Assembly: GCA_965203685.1 (NCBI GenBank)
Contig: OZ241908.1
Coordinates: forward strand, 3,720,001-3,784,000
Source of the DNA: VXYL01 sp965203685
Lineage (GTDB): Bacteria > Pseudomonadota > Gammaproteobacteria > Pseudomonadales > Azotimanducaceae
Direction: 5' to 3'
Length of the DNA: 64,000 nt
The notes under the pieces were generated by a model. The model saw nothing but the letters and a program-made list of their open reading frames with translations, was not told the DNA's origin and ran no database searches. The position numbers and the translations under genes were made by a program. Positions 51,801-59,341 of the stretch are shown here, piece by piece (position 1 is the stretch's first letter; every line of letters starts with the position of its first letter).

Positions 51801-54614
51801 TACCAGTCCGTGGTCAAAGAGACGGAGCGCGACCGCGCACCCTTGGCACTCGCTGCCAGCGGGACGGACTACGTCCTGCCGACCTCGCAGCCCGGACGCT
51901 TCGCGCTCGACATCGTCGACGGCAGTGGCACGAAGCTCTCGCGCACCGAGTTCGTGGTGGCTGGGGCCGCCAACCTCGCAGGCAACTTGGAGCGAGACGC
52001 CGAACTCGACCTAAAGATGAACCGTCGCGAGTACGGCCCGGGCGACGAGATCGTGCTTGAGATCACGGCGCCGTACGCCGGCACGGGCCTCGTGACGATC
52101 GAACGAGACCGCGTCTATGCCTTCAACTGGTTTCGCTCGAACACCAACCAAGCCGTGACACGCATCCGCGTACCCGCCGAGTTGGAAGGCAATGCCTACC
52201 TTAGCGTGGCGTTCGTGCGCGACATCGACGACGAGGAGATCTTCGTCAGTCCGCTCAGCTACGCGGTCGCGCCGTTCACGATCGACCCGGGCGCCCGCCG
52301 CCTCGACATTGCCCTCGAGGCACCGACGCGCAGTCGACCCGGCGATTCCCTGCGCGTTGGCTACGCCGCCTCCGTCCCATCGCGGATCGCACTGTTCGCG
52401 GTGGACGAGGGGATACTGCAGGTTGCCGACTACGCCACGCCGGACCCACTTTCCGCGTTTCTCAACAAGAAGGCACTGCAGGTCGACACCCATCAGATGG
52501 TGGATCTGATCCTGCCGGACTACGACGTGCTGCGGCGCGTGGCGGCGCCCGGCGGCGGCGATGCTGGGAGGCTCCTCGGCGCCAACCTCAACCCCTTCCA
52601 GCGTCGATCCGAGCCTCCCGTGGCGTACTGGTTCGGAATCCAGGACGCGGGCCCGGAGGTTCGCGAGGTCGAAATCGCCATCCCCGACTACTTCAACGGC
52701 GAACTGCGCGTCATGGCCGTGGGCGTGGCCGATGCGAGGCTCGGCGCGGAATCCGTCCCGGTGACGGTTCGCGGGCCAGTTGTCCTGACGCCGAATCTGC
52801 CCCTTGCCGTGGCACCGAACGACGCCTTCGAACTCGCCGTCGGCGTCGCCAACAACGTCGAGGGGTCCGGCACTGCCGCGGAGTTGGCCGTGGCGGTCGA
52901 ACTTCCGCCACGACTCGCGGGCGTCGGCGAGGTGTCCGAGACCCTCGCCATCGCCGAGGGAAGCGAAGGCCGCACGACCTTCCGCCTGCGCGCTAAGGCG
53001 CCTCCCGGTGCCGCATCGGTGAAGCTGACGGCGCGCATCGGCGAGACCAACGTCGAACGCACGGCCACGATGTCCGTGCGTCCCGCCGCACCATTCGAGA
53101 CCACCGTGATGTCCGGTTTCGAGGCCGATGGCAATGCCCGCATCGTCTTTCCGCGGCGGATGTACGAGCAGTTCGCGGACCGGCGGGTCACGGCGTCTGC
53201 GAGTCCGCTCGCACTTGCCGACGGTCTGCTCGCCTACCTGGCGGGATTTCCGCACGCCTGCGTCGAGCAGCTTGTCAGCAAGGCGTTCCCGCAACTCGGC
53301 CTCTTGCACGCTCCGTCGTTCGGCATCGAGCAAGCGCAGTACCGGGAACTGTTCCGCGCGACTGTCGACAGGCTTCGCCCGCGGCAGGACCCTAGTGGCG
53401 GCTTCCGGTTCTGGGTGACCGCAAACGAAGCCGCGCCGTTCGCCTCGGTGTACGTGACCCATTTCCTCACCGACGCAGGCGACCTCGGCCTGCCCGTTCC
53501 CGACGACATCGGCATTCGGGCGGCCAGCTACCTGCGGCGTCTCGCGCAAGCCGAGGGCGGCCCGTTGGGCGAGTTCAGTCTCCGCGACGCGCGAACGCGC
53601 GCCTATGCCATCTACCTCTTGACGCGGCGCGGGCGGGTGACGACCAACGCACTCGACGCGTTGCAGGAGGCCTTGCAGGCGAAGTTCGACGATGCTTGGC
53701 GCGGTGACCTCGCGAGCGCCTATATGGCAGCGAGCCACGTCCTGCTGCGCAACCACGCCTTGGCCCGCGGACTGATCGACGGCTACCGGTTCGCCGACTC
53801 CTCCTATCCGGACACGGATTTCGACACGCGCCTCGGTCGGGACGCGCAATACGTCTACCTCCTCGCGCGGCACTTCCCGGAACGCCTGGCCGAGATCGAC
53901 GGGGACACCGTGCACCAACTCGTCGAGCCGGTCTTCCAGAATCGCTTCAATACGCTGTCCGCGGCCTACACGATCCTCGCCCTCGGCGAAATTCATCGAG
54001 CCCTTGCGAGCAAAGGCGGCCTGTCAGCACCTGCACTCGTCGCCGACGGCGACCCCACCGCCTTGCAGCCTGCGGCGTCGGGACCGTTCGTCCGCGCGTC
54101 TGTCCCCGTGGGCGTCGACCGGCTCCGGATGGAGATGCCGTCCGGCGGCGGTGGCCTGTACTACACGGCCAGCGAGTCCGGCTTCGACGTCGAGCCGCCG
54201 TCACGTGCGCTCGCCGATGGCATTGAAGTCGATCGCGTCTACCTCGACGCCGATGGCGAGCCCACGGACGAGGCCCGAGTCGGAGACGAACTCGCCGTGA
54301 GGCTTCGCATTCGCACACAAGGCCGTCGGATCAGCAATGTCGCGGTCACCGACTTGTTGCCGGGAGGCTTCGAAATCGTGACCGAGTCGGTGCGTGCCCG
54401 GTACGGCCCGTGGTCCGCCGACTACCGCGACGTGCGCGAGGACCGGCTGGTGCTCTACGGATCGTTCGACGAGCGCGTCACGGAAATCCTTTACCGGGTG
54501 AAGGCCACCAACCCCGGCGAGTACACCGCGCCGGCCGCGCATGCTGCAGCCATGTACCACCGCGGCATACGCGGCAACTCGGCACCCGGCAAGCTGATCG
54601 TGACCGGCGCATGA
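48861..54614 (+). CDS. Bacterial alpha-2-macroglobulin family protein
   Basis: A 1917-residue envelope protein, long for the family (E. coli YfhM has about 1650). It traps attacking proteases in the periplasm. ATG 48861 gives a short N terminus with one membrane helix (LAYGAAGLFGIVAVAVATLVYV, about residues 31-52) and no lipobox; ATG 48933 is an alternative. MG-type beta domains follow, with the MG2-like motif VVYTDRGLYRPGETV and the A2M domain RVSFRVEEYQPDR. The thioester motif is present as C1467-V-E-Q (FPHACVEQLVSKAFPQL), so covalent capture is plausible. The stop overlaps the pbpC start (ATGA), the widespread A2M-PBP1C pairing that links protease defence with wall repair. Confidence 0.92.
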   Translation: MPRKGLVASVVGDISWTPPVWISRMGRRRLAYGAAGLFGIVAVAVATLVYVQRLPEPQRVAVDVTPPAISRIDQGDLIPDSLRLDFHYTGTAEGEPPTVLSAARLDLVGERVDEGVELQPPHPGEWRFDTENRLVFEPSEDWPAGRAYRVRLSRSMFAPGVELVDSAARFETPAFVASVTSADFYQHPEVVAERRITASFNFSHPVSRPDLEERLDLSIREGSSDAAHQSRPLGSRVEYGPHDRTAHVLSGVVEIPEREQFATVAVAPGLKPVSGDVAFEDALYAQIRVPDRSSYFRVESIRASIVEDAKGDPVQTAVVAFTDQVDTQAFGRRLNAWLLPRDRRIGNTRYQRYRWRSPSEVTPDVLAESEPLDLVVNPTERDAAMLQSVTLDAPPDRYVYLRVDPGLVSAGEFVLGSTADGVVPVPHYPKQAGIAQDGALLPLTGNRLLTIFGRGVEAIKVDVQQLLPGSINHLASQTGGDIRDPWFRYGIDADNLSVLTTRIIELNPGHPRERKFATLDLDPYLPSGGLFFVKVQGWDPETQGTVGTSDRRMALVTDLGLLVKTNVDQSQDVFVHSIATGEPVSGAEVELLGKNGLAVISTTTDADGHAPLASAAAFERDRQPTVFVVRRGADVTFMPYRRGDRRIRWSGFDVGGEHVLRDDAERLKAVVYTDRGLYRPGETVRLISIVRRSDLGLVPGTPIEVRVADPRGAAVFRTRTRLPDDGFLAWDVGTRPESPTGRYAARIDLVDQGRRRTLGGASFRVEEYQPDRLRIRAAIIDRGAKPSDLQPTVREMRHRTWLNPGEHYARVTLRNLFGTAAQGRRVAASLVLTPVSPSFPEHPGYRFTDPFRDPDAPLKTVKLTLADAATDARGVAQLPFDLRPYDNGIYRLLLTTEGFEVSGGRSVKARTGTLMSPAAALVGYKADGDLDFITLNGARTLSFLAIGRDLEPVALDGLTAVLIEQRYVSALVKRQNGTFAYQSVVKETERDRAPLALAASGTDYVLPTSQPGRFALDIVDGSGTKLSRTEFVVAGAANLAGNLERDAELDLKMNRREYGPGDEIVLEITAPYAGTGLVTIERDRVYAFNWFRSNTNQAVTRIRVPAELEGNAYLSVAFVRDIDDEEIFVSPLSYAVAPFTIDPGARRLDIALEAPTRSRPGDSLRVGYAASVPSRIALFAVDEGILQVADYATPDPLSAFLNKKALQVDTHQMVDLILPDYDVLRRVAAPGGGDAGRLLGANLNPFQRRSEPPVAYWFGIQDAGPEVREVEIAIPDYFNGELRVMAVGVADARLGAESVPVTVRGPVVLTPNLPLAVAPNDAFELAVGVANNVEGSGTAAELAVAVELPPRLAGVGEVSETLAIAEGSEGRTTFRLRAKAPPGAASVKLTARIGETNVERTATMSVRPAAPFETTVMSGFEADGNARIVFPRRMYEQFADRRVTASASPLALADGLLAYLAGFPHACVEQLVSKAFPQLGLLHAPSFGIEQAQYRELFRATVDRLRPRQDPSGGFRFWVTANEAAPFASVYVTHFLTDAGDLGLPVPDDIGIRAASYLRRLAQAEGGPLGEFSLRDARTRAYAIYLLTRRGRVTTNALDALQEALQAKFDDAWRGDLASAYMAASHVLLRNHALARGLIDGYRFADSSYPDTDFDTRLGRDAQYVYLLARHFPERLAEIDGDTVHQLVEPVFQNRFNTLSAAYTILALGEIHRALASKGGLSAPALVADGDPTALQPAASGPFVRASVPVGVDRLRMEMPSGGGGLYYTASESGFDVEPPSRALADGIEVDRVYLDADGEPTDEARVGDELAVRLRIRTQGRRISNVAVTDLLPGGFEIVTESVRARYGPWSADYRDVREDRLVLYGSFDERVTEILYRVKATNPGEYTAPAAHAAAMYHRGIRGNSAPGKLIVTGA

Positions 54615-56971
54615 AGGACACCCCAGCGAGCAAGCGCCCGAGGAGGGCCGAGGGCGCGCTACTGGCCATGGCGGTGTTCCTGCTCGCCCCGTTGCTGGCG
54701 TGGTTCGTTCTACCGAAGCCGGTGCTTTACGACGGGGTGGCGTTCTCGACGCTCGTGACGGCTCGTGATGGCCAGCCGTTGAAGCTCGAGTTCGCCGCGG
54801 ACGGCCGGTATCGCCTGTTCACGCCGCTTGACGACATTGCGCCGGTGATGATCGACGCAACACTCCTCTACGAAGACCGTCGCTTCTACCGCCACCCCGG
54901 GGTCGACCCGTTGGCGCTCGTGCGCGCGGCGTGGACGACCTACATGCGGCGCACGCGCATCGTGGGCGGCTCGACCATCACCATGCAACTCGCCCGGCTG
55001 CGCTTCGGCATGGACACCCGCACACCGCTCGGCAAGCTGCGCCAGTCGATCCGCGCCGTGCAGCTCGAACGTCACTACGATAAGGGCGAGATCCTCGAGG
55101 CGTATCTGAACCTAGCACCCTACGGCGGCAGCATCGAGGGCGTCGGGACCGCGAGCCGCATCTACTTCGACAAGCCCGCCCGGGCACTCGGGCGCGGTGA
55201 GGCCCTCGCCTTGGCCGTCATTCCCCAGAATCCCACCGCTCGATTCCCGGCGACGGCGGCGGGACGGACCAAACTGCTCGCGGCCCGTGCCCGCCTCTTT
55301 GACGCCTGGCGGCAAAGCCGGACCGACCACGACGCCGAAACCCTCGCGCGGGCCCGACTGGTGCCGACCTTCCGCCCGCCTTCCGCACTGCCGTCCCATG
55401 CTCCGCATTTCGTCCGCGACCATGTGCCGGCGAGCGGCCCGTCGGAACTCCGCACGACGCTGGACCTTGATGCGCAGCGGCTGCTTGAGGCCCGCATCCG
55501 GGACCACTTGGCGCGACGTCGCGGCGACGGCATCGCCAACGCCGCCGCGATGCTGATCGACCACCGCAGCATGGAAATCCTGGCGCTGGTCGGGTCGGCC
55601 GGGTTCTTCAACGCCGACATCGCCGGCCAAGTCAACGGCGTCCGCGCGCGACGCTCGCCGGGTTCGACGCTCAAACCACTGCTCTACGCCCTCGCCATGG
55701 ACACGGGCCTCATCCACCCGATGACGCTGCTCGAGGACGCACCCGAGCGCTACGCTTCGTTCACCCCGGAGAACTTCGACCGCGGCTTCCTCGGCCCCGT
55801 ATTCGCACGAGACGCGCTGATCCACAGCCGCAACGTCCCAGCGGTACGGGTGCTTGAAGGCGTCGGCGTGGAGCGATTCAGGGCGTTGCTCGATCGGGCG
55901 AAAGTCGCCGAACTCCATCCGGCGAGCCACTACGGACTGGCCCTGGCGCTGGGAGGCAACGAGATGACCATGGAAGAGTTGGTTCAGCTCTACGCCACGA
56001 TCGCAAACGCCGGCATGTGGCGCCCGGTGGTTGTCGAAGCCGGCGCGGGAGTCGCCAAGGCACAGCCGATCCGGTTGCTGAGCCCGGAAGCGAGCTTCCT
56101 CGTGCTCGACATGCTGCGCGACGTACCAAGACCTGACGCCGGGCCCCTACCCGCCACCCGCCGGTCGACCGTCGCGTGGAAAACCGGCACCTCGTACGGG
56201 TTCAGGGACGCGTGGAGCGTCGGTGTTTTCGGCCGCTACGCCCTCGCCGTCTGGGTCGGCAACTTCGACGGCAGCGGCAACCCGGCCTTGGTGGGCCGCG
56301 AGGCGGCCGGCCCCCTGTTCTTCGCGATCGCCGATAGCCTGCACGACGACCATGGCCAATTCACACGAAACGCAGGCACGCTCAACCTGCGCCGTGTCGA
56401 GGTCTGCGCCACCACAGGCGACCTGCCCGGCACGCACTGTCCGAGCACGACACTGTCCTGGTTCATACCCGGGATATCGCCGATCAAGGTGTCCACCATC
56501 CACCGCGCCGTCGCCGTGGACGTGGACACGGGACTCCGGAGTTGCCGCGCGGACGCCGACACCGTGCAGCGGGTTTTCGAATTCTGGCCCTCCAACCTGC
56601 GTTCGGTCATTCGCCGCGCCGGCATCGCGATCCGTTCGCCGCCGCCGTGGTCCCCCGAATGCGGACTCGACGCGACATCCGCCGTCGGCCTATCGCCGCG
56701 CATTCGCTCGCCGCAGCCGGCCTTGGTCTACCACGCTGCACCCCCCGGCGTGGACCAAGCCAACGTGCCGTTGTCCGCGGTGGCGGACGGCGACGCCAGG
56801 GCACTGTACTGGTTCGTGGACGACCGCCTGGTCGCGACCGCCGCACCGGGCGACGACCGGTTTTGGACACCTCGGGCCGGACGCTTCACGGTGCGGGTGG
56901 TCGACGACCTCGGGCGAGCGGACGCGGTCGCCGTGCAAGTGGCGGCGGCGCCCGCGCGAACGCCGGGTTAG
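54611..56971 (+). CDS. pbpC: Penicillin-binding protein 1C
   Basis: About 786 residues from ATG 54611, overlapping the previous stop. An N-terminal membrane anchor (ALLAMAVFLLAPLLAWFVL, 16-34) is followed by a GT51 glycosyltransferase with catalytic E88 in LLYEDRRFYRHPGVDP and GGSTITMQLARL. The transpeptidase domain has S352-T-L-K in SPGSTLKP, HSRN and K524-TGTS. A C-terminal BiPBP_C domain (from about residue 690) matches PBP1C. It polymerises and crosslinks peptidoglycan in the periplasm. The TP signature is intact, though PBP1C enzymes often show poor penicillin binding. Partner of the upstream alpha-2-macroglobulin. Confidence 0.93.
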   Translation: MKDTPASKRPRRAEGALLAMAVFLLAPLLAWFVLPKPVLYDGVAFSTLVTARDGQPLKLEFAADGRYRLFTPLDDIAPVMIDATLLYEDRRFYRHPGVDPLALVRAAWTTYMRRTRIVGGSTITMQLARLRFGMDTRTPLGKLRQSIRAVQLERHYDKGEILEAYLNLAPYGGSIEGVGTASRIYFDKPARALGRGEALALAVIPQNPTARFPATAAGRTKLLAARARLFDAWRQSRTDHDAETLARARLVPTFRPPSALPSHAPHFVRDHVPASGPSELRTTLDLDAQRLLEARIRDHLARRRGDGIANAAAMLIDHRSMEILALVGSAGFFNADIAGQVNGVRARRSPGSTLKPLLYALAMDTGLIHPMTLLEDAPERYASFTPENFDRGFLGPVFARDALIHSRNVPAVRVLEGVGVERFRALLDRAKVAELHPASHYGLALALGGNEMTMEELVQLYATIANAGMWRPVVVEAGAGVAKAQPIRLLSPEASFLVLDMLRDVPRPDAGPLPATRRSTVAWKTGTSYGFRDAWSVGVFGRYALAVWVGNFDGSGNPALVGREAAGPLFFAIADSLHDDHGQFTRNAGTLNLRRVEVCATTGDLPGTHCPSTTLSWFIPGISPIKVSTIHRAVAVDVDTGLRSCRADADTVQRVFEFWPSNLRSVIRRAGIAIRSPPPWSPECGLDATSAVGLSPRIRSPQPALVYHAAPPGVDQANVPLSAVADGDARALYWFVDDRLVATAAPGDDRFWTPRAGRFTVRVVDDLGRADAVAVQVAAAPARTPG

Positions 56972-57029
56972 TCTCCAGGCACGCCGAGCGCCGCCGACCA
57001 ACGATCCGTCGCCAATACAGGAGAACGAA

Positions 57030-57428
57030 GTGCCCACCGAAGAGCAACGCGCGCACATCATTCCCTCGCTCCGTTACCGCGATGCACCTGCGGCCATCGA
57101 CTGGCTGTGCGCCGCGTTCGGGTTCGAAGCGCGCTTCGTCGTGCCGGACGGGGAAGGCGGTATCGCGCACGCCCGGCTGACCTTCGGCAACAGCATGATC
57201 ATGCTGGCTACGGCCCGCGCCGACGAGTTCGGGCCGGTGCAGTTGCTTGTTCGGGTTGGTGACGTGGACGAGCACCATGCCAAGGCGGTGGCAGCGGGAG
57301 CGCAGGTGGTCGTGGAGCCGCACGACTTCGCCTTTGGCGGGCGGCTTTACGCGTGTCGCGACCCGGAGGGGAACCTGTGGAACTTTGGGACGCACGATCC
57401 TTGGGAGGACGAGCAGCCGTTGGGGTAA
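57030..57428 (+). CDS. VOC (glyoxalase/bleomycin-resistance) family protein
   Basis: About 132 residues from GTG 57030 with AGGAG seven bases upstream; the open frame extends upstream only across pbpC. A single VOC domain with two beta-alpha-beta-beta-beta units: IPSLRYRDAPAAIDWLCAAFGFEARFVVPDGEGGIAHARLTFG and VQLLVRVGDVDEHHAKAVAAGAQVVVEPHDFAFGGRLYACRDPEGNLWNFGTHDPW. The PhnB-like ending WNFGTHDPW is common in members of unknown substrate. It may bind a metal or small molecule. A hairpin repeat follows in the gap to the convergent helicase gene. Confidence 0.83.
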   Translation: MPTEEQRAHIIPSLRYRDAPAAIDWLCAAFGFEARFVVPDGEGGIAHARLTFGNSMIMLATARADEFGPVQLLVRVGDVDEHHAKAVAAGAQVVVEPHDFAFGGRLYACRDPEGNLWNFGTHDPWEDEQPLG

Positions 57429-57437
57429 GAGAACCGG

Positions 57438-57465
57438 GAATGCGGACGTGGACGTCCGCGTACCA
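57438..57465. repeat. Dispersed hairpin repeat, copy 6 (opposite orientation)
   Basis: GGAATGCGGACGTGGACGTC plus CGCGTACC; it is the reverse complement of the first hairpin of copies 2 and 5. It lies between convergent genes. Confidence 0.75.
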
Positions 57466-57486
57466 CGGGTCGTTCGCGCACCTTCC

Positions 57487-59334
57487 CTAGGCTACGCGGC
57501 GGTACTGCGGGGGGACGGGTTTGCCGGTTGCCAGGGCGTCCTTGAGGGTGCGGGCGTGGCGGCACATGCCGCGGTAGGCGAATCCCTTGCAGTCGCAGGT
57601 GATGTCCGCGCCTTCGACTTCCAGCCGGTAGGAACTGCGCCCGCTTGAACTCGCGATGGTGTACACGACTTGGACGGGGCCGGTCAGCACCGATGCGAGG
57701 GCGCGGATGGCGCTGTCCGATACGGGTTTCAGTTCCCGTCTTGCCGCAGCGGTCATCTGGGCGGCGTGCTCGGCGAGGTAGCGTTCGCTCGCCGCACGCA
57801 ACGTGGCCTCCACGGCGGCGGGGTCGGCGTTCCCCGCAGCCTTCCCGGCCAAGGCATCGTCGAGATGGGCGAGCAAGCGGCGCAACTCGGTGAGCACGTC
57901 ACCCTCCATGCCGTCGCCGAGCGCCCTGCCCTCCACGACGTCGTCGATCAGCCGCGACTTCGTCTCCAGCACCGTGCGCACGAACTCCTCGAGGGTTCCG
58001 CGCGCGACCATGTAGGTGACGTTGACGGTACCGCCTTGACCGATGCGGTGGGCACGGTCTTCGGCCTGCCAGTGGTTGGCCGGCACCCAGTCGAGGTCGT
58101 TGAACACCACCAAGCGGCCTGCGGTGAGGTTGATGCCAACGCCCGCTGCGTGGATCTGGCCGATGAAGACCCGCACGCTGTCGTCGTTCTGGAAACGGTC
58201 TACCAAGGCTTGGCGCTTTGCGGTCGGCACCTCGCCGGTCACGGTGACGGCCCGATCACCAAAGGCGCGGGCGAACCGCCGCGTCGCGTGGGTAAAGCAC
58301 GAGTACAGGATCACCTTCTCGCCCTGCTCGACCGCCCCTTGGACGTACTCCAGGGTCACCGGCACCTTGGCGACCGCAAGGCGTCGACGCGCGCCGGACA
58401 TCATGGCAATCCCCATGCGTCCGCCGCGGGCGTTGCGCTCCGCGGTCATGAAACCGGCCACGGCCTCGTTGAGGCGCTCGCGTACCTCCTCGTCGACATC
58501 GACGTCGATCCACGTGCGCTGCTTCGGCGGGAGATCGAGCGTTTCGTCCTTGCTTCGCCGCAGCATGATGCCCTGCAACTGGACCGACAGTTCGGCGGCG
58601 TTGCTGACACCGTTGGTCATCCAGTAGCCGTAGTCGTTCTTGTGCCCGTCGCAATAGCGCTTGGCGAAGGCGAGGAAGCTCTGGCCCAAGGCATGGCCAA
58701 CCAGTTGCAGCAGCGGGAATAGGTCGCGTGGGCGATTGGTCAGCGGCGTGCCGGTCAAGACGTGCACCGGCGGCTCGGCGTCCGGGTCCTCGTACGCCGC
58801 GCCTTCCGTCACCAGCCTCCGCGACAGGCGGCTGCGCTGGGACCGATGGTTCTTGATGTAGTGGCCTTCGTCGAACACCAGGCCCTTGTACGGAACCTCG
58901 AGAAGCCCGTCGATGTGCCGCTTCAGCAGGTCGTAGTTGATGATCGTCCAGCCTTGGAACCCCGTCGGCGGCAATGGCTCGGGGCCGACGATGTGAACCA
59001 ACGCCGTCGGTGCATCGCCCAGCGCCAGGCGGATCTCCCGCGCCCAGTTGTGTTTGACCGACGCCGGGCAGACCACGAGATAGGGACCCACCGGCTCCGC
59101 CACGGTCAGGGCGATGACCGACTGCCGGGTCTTGCCGAGGCCCATGTCGTCGGCGAGGATCGCCCGGCGACGACCGAGCAGGAAGGCAACGCCCTCGACC
59201 TGGTGCGGATAGAGACCGTCGGCGATCGCCCGGGCGCGGGACTCGGCGCCGCCATCGGCCTTGACCACGGCACCGGATCGGGCCGGACCGCTTGATGTGC
59301 GGTCCGACCGGATCACCGGTTCCGGATTGACCAA
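57487..59334 (-). CDS. SNF2-family helicase with C-terminal SWIM zinc finger
   Basis: A 615-residue Swi2/Snf2 ATPase. Motif I is LADDMGLGKTRQSV, motif II VFDEGHYIKN, motif III VHVLTGTPLTNRPRDL; the second RecA lobe has ILYSCFTHATRRFARAF, FIGQIHAAGVGINL and motif VI QAEDRAHRIGQGG. At the very C terminus a SWIM finger reads C580-x-C582-x8-C591-x-H593, which may bind nucleic acid or protein. Compact size and motif spacing recall SMARCAL1-like annealing helicases. In many bacterial SNF2 proteins the SWIM is at the N terminus, so this order is less usual. Role in DNA repair or chromatin-like remodelling is inferred. Confidence 0.88.
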   Translation of the reverse strand: MVNPEPVIRSDRTSSGPARSGAVVKADGGAESRARAIADGLYPHQVEGVAFLLGRRRAILADDMGLGKTRQSVIALTVAEPVGPYLVVCPASVKHNWAREIRLALGDAPTALVHIVGPEPLPPTGFQGWTIINYDLLKRHIDGLLEVPYKGLVFDEGHYIKNHRSQRSRLSRRLVTEGAAYEDPDAEPPVHVLTGTPLTNRPRDLFPLLQLVGHALGQSFLAFAKRYCDGHKNDYGYWMTNGVSNAAELSVQLQGIMLRRSKDETLDLPPKQRTWIDVDVDEEVRERLNEAVAGFMTAERNARGGRMGIAMMSGARRRLAVAKVPVTLEYVQGAVEQGEKVILYSCFTHATRRFARAFGDRAVTVTGEVPTAKRQALVDRFQNDDSVRVFIGQIHAAGVGINLTAGRLVVFNDLDWVPANHWQAEDRAHRIGQGGTVNVTYMVARGTLEEFVRTVLETKSRLIDDVVEGRALGDGMEGDVLTELRRLLAHLDDALAGKAAGNADPAAVEATLRAASERYLAEHAAQMTAAARRELKPVSDSAIRALASVLTGPVQVVYTIASSSGRSSYRLEVEGADITCDCKGFAYRGMCRHARTLKDALATGKPVPPQYRRVA

Positions 59335-59341
59335 GGTTAAG

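Noticed and set aside
57670..58722. 350-residue plus-strand frame opposite the helicase gene
   Set aside because: Antisense shadow; the minus-strand frame has all SNF2 motifs.
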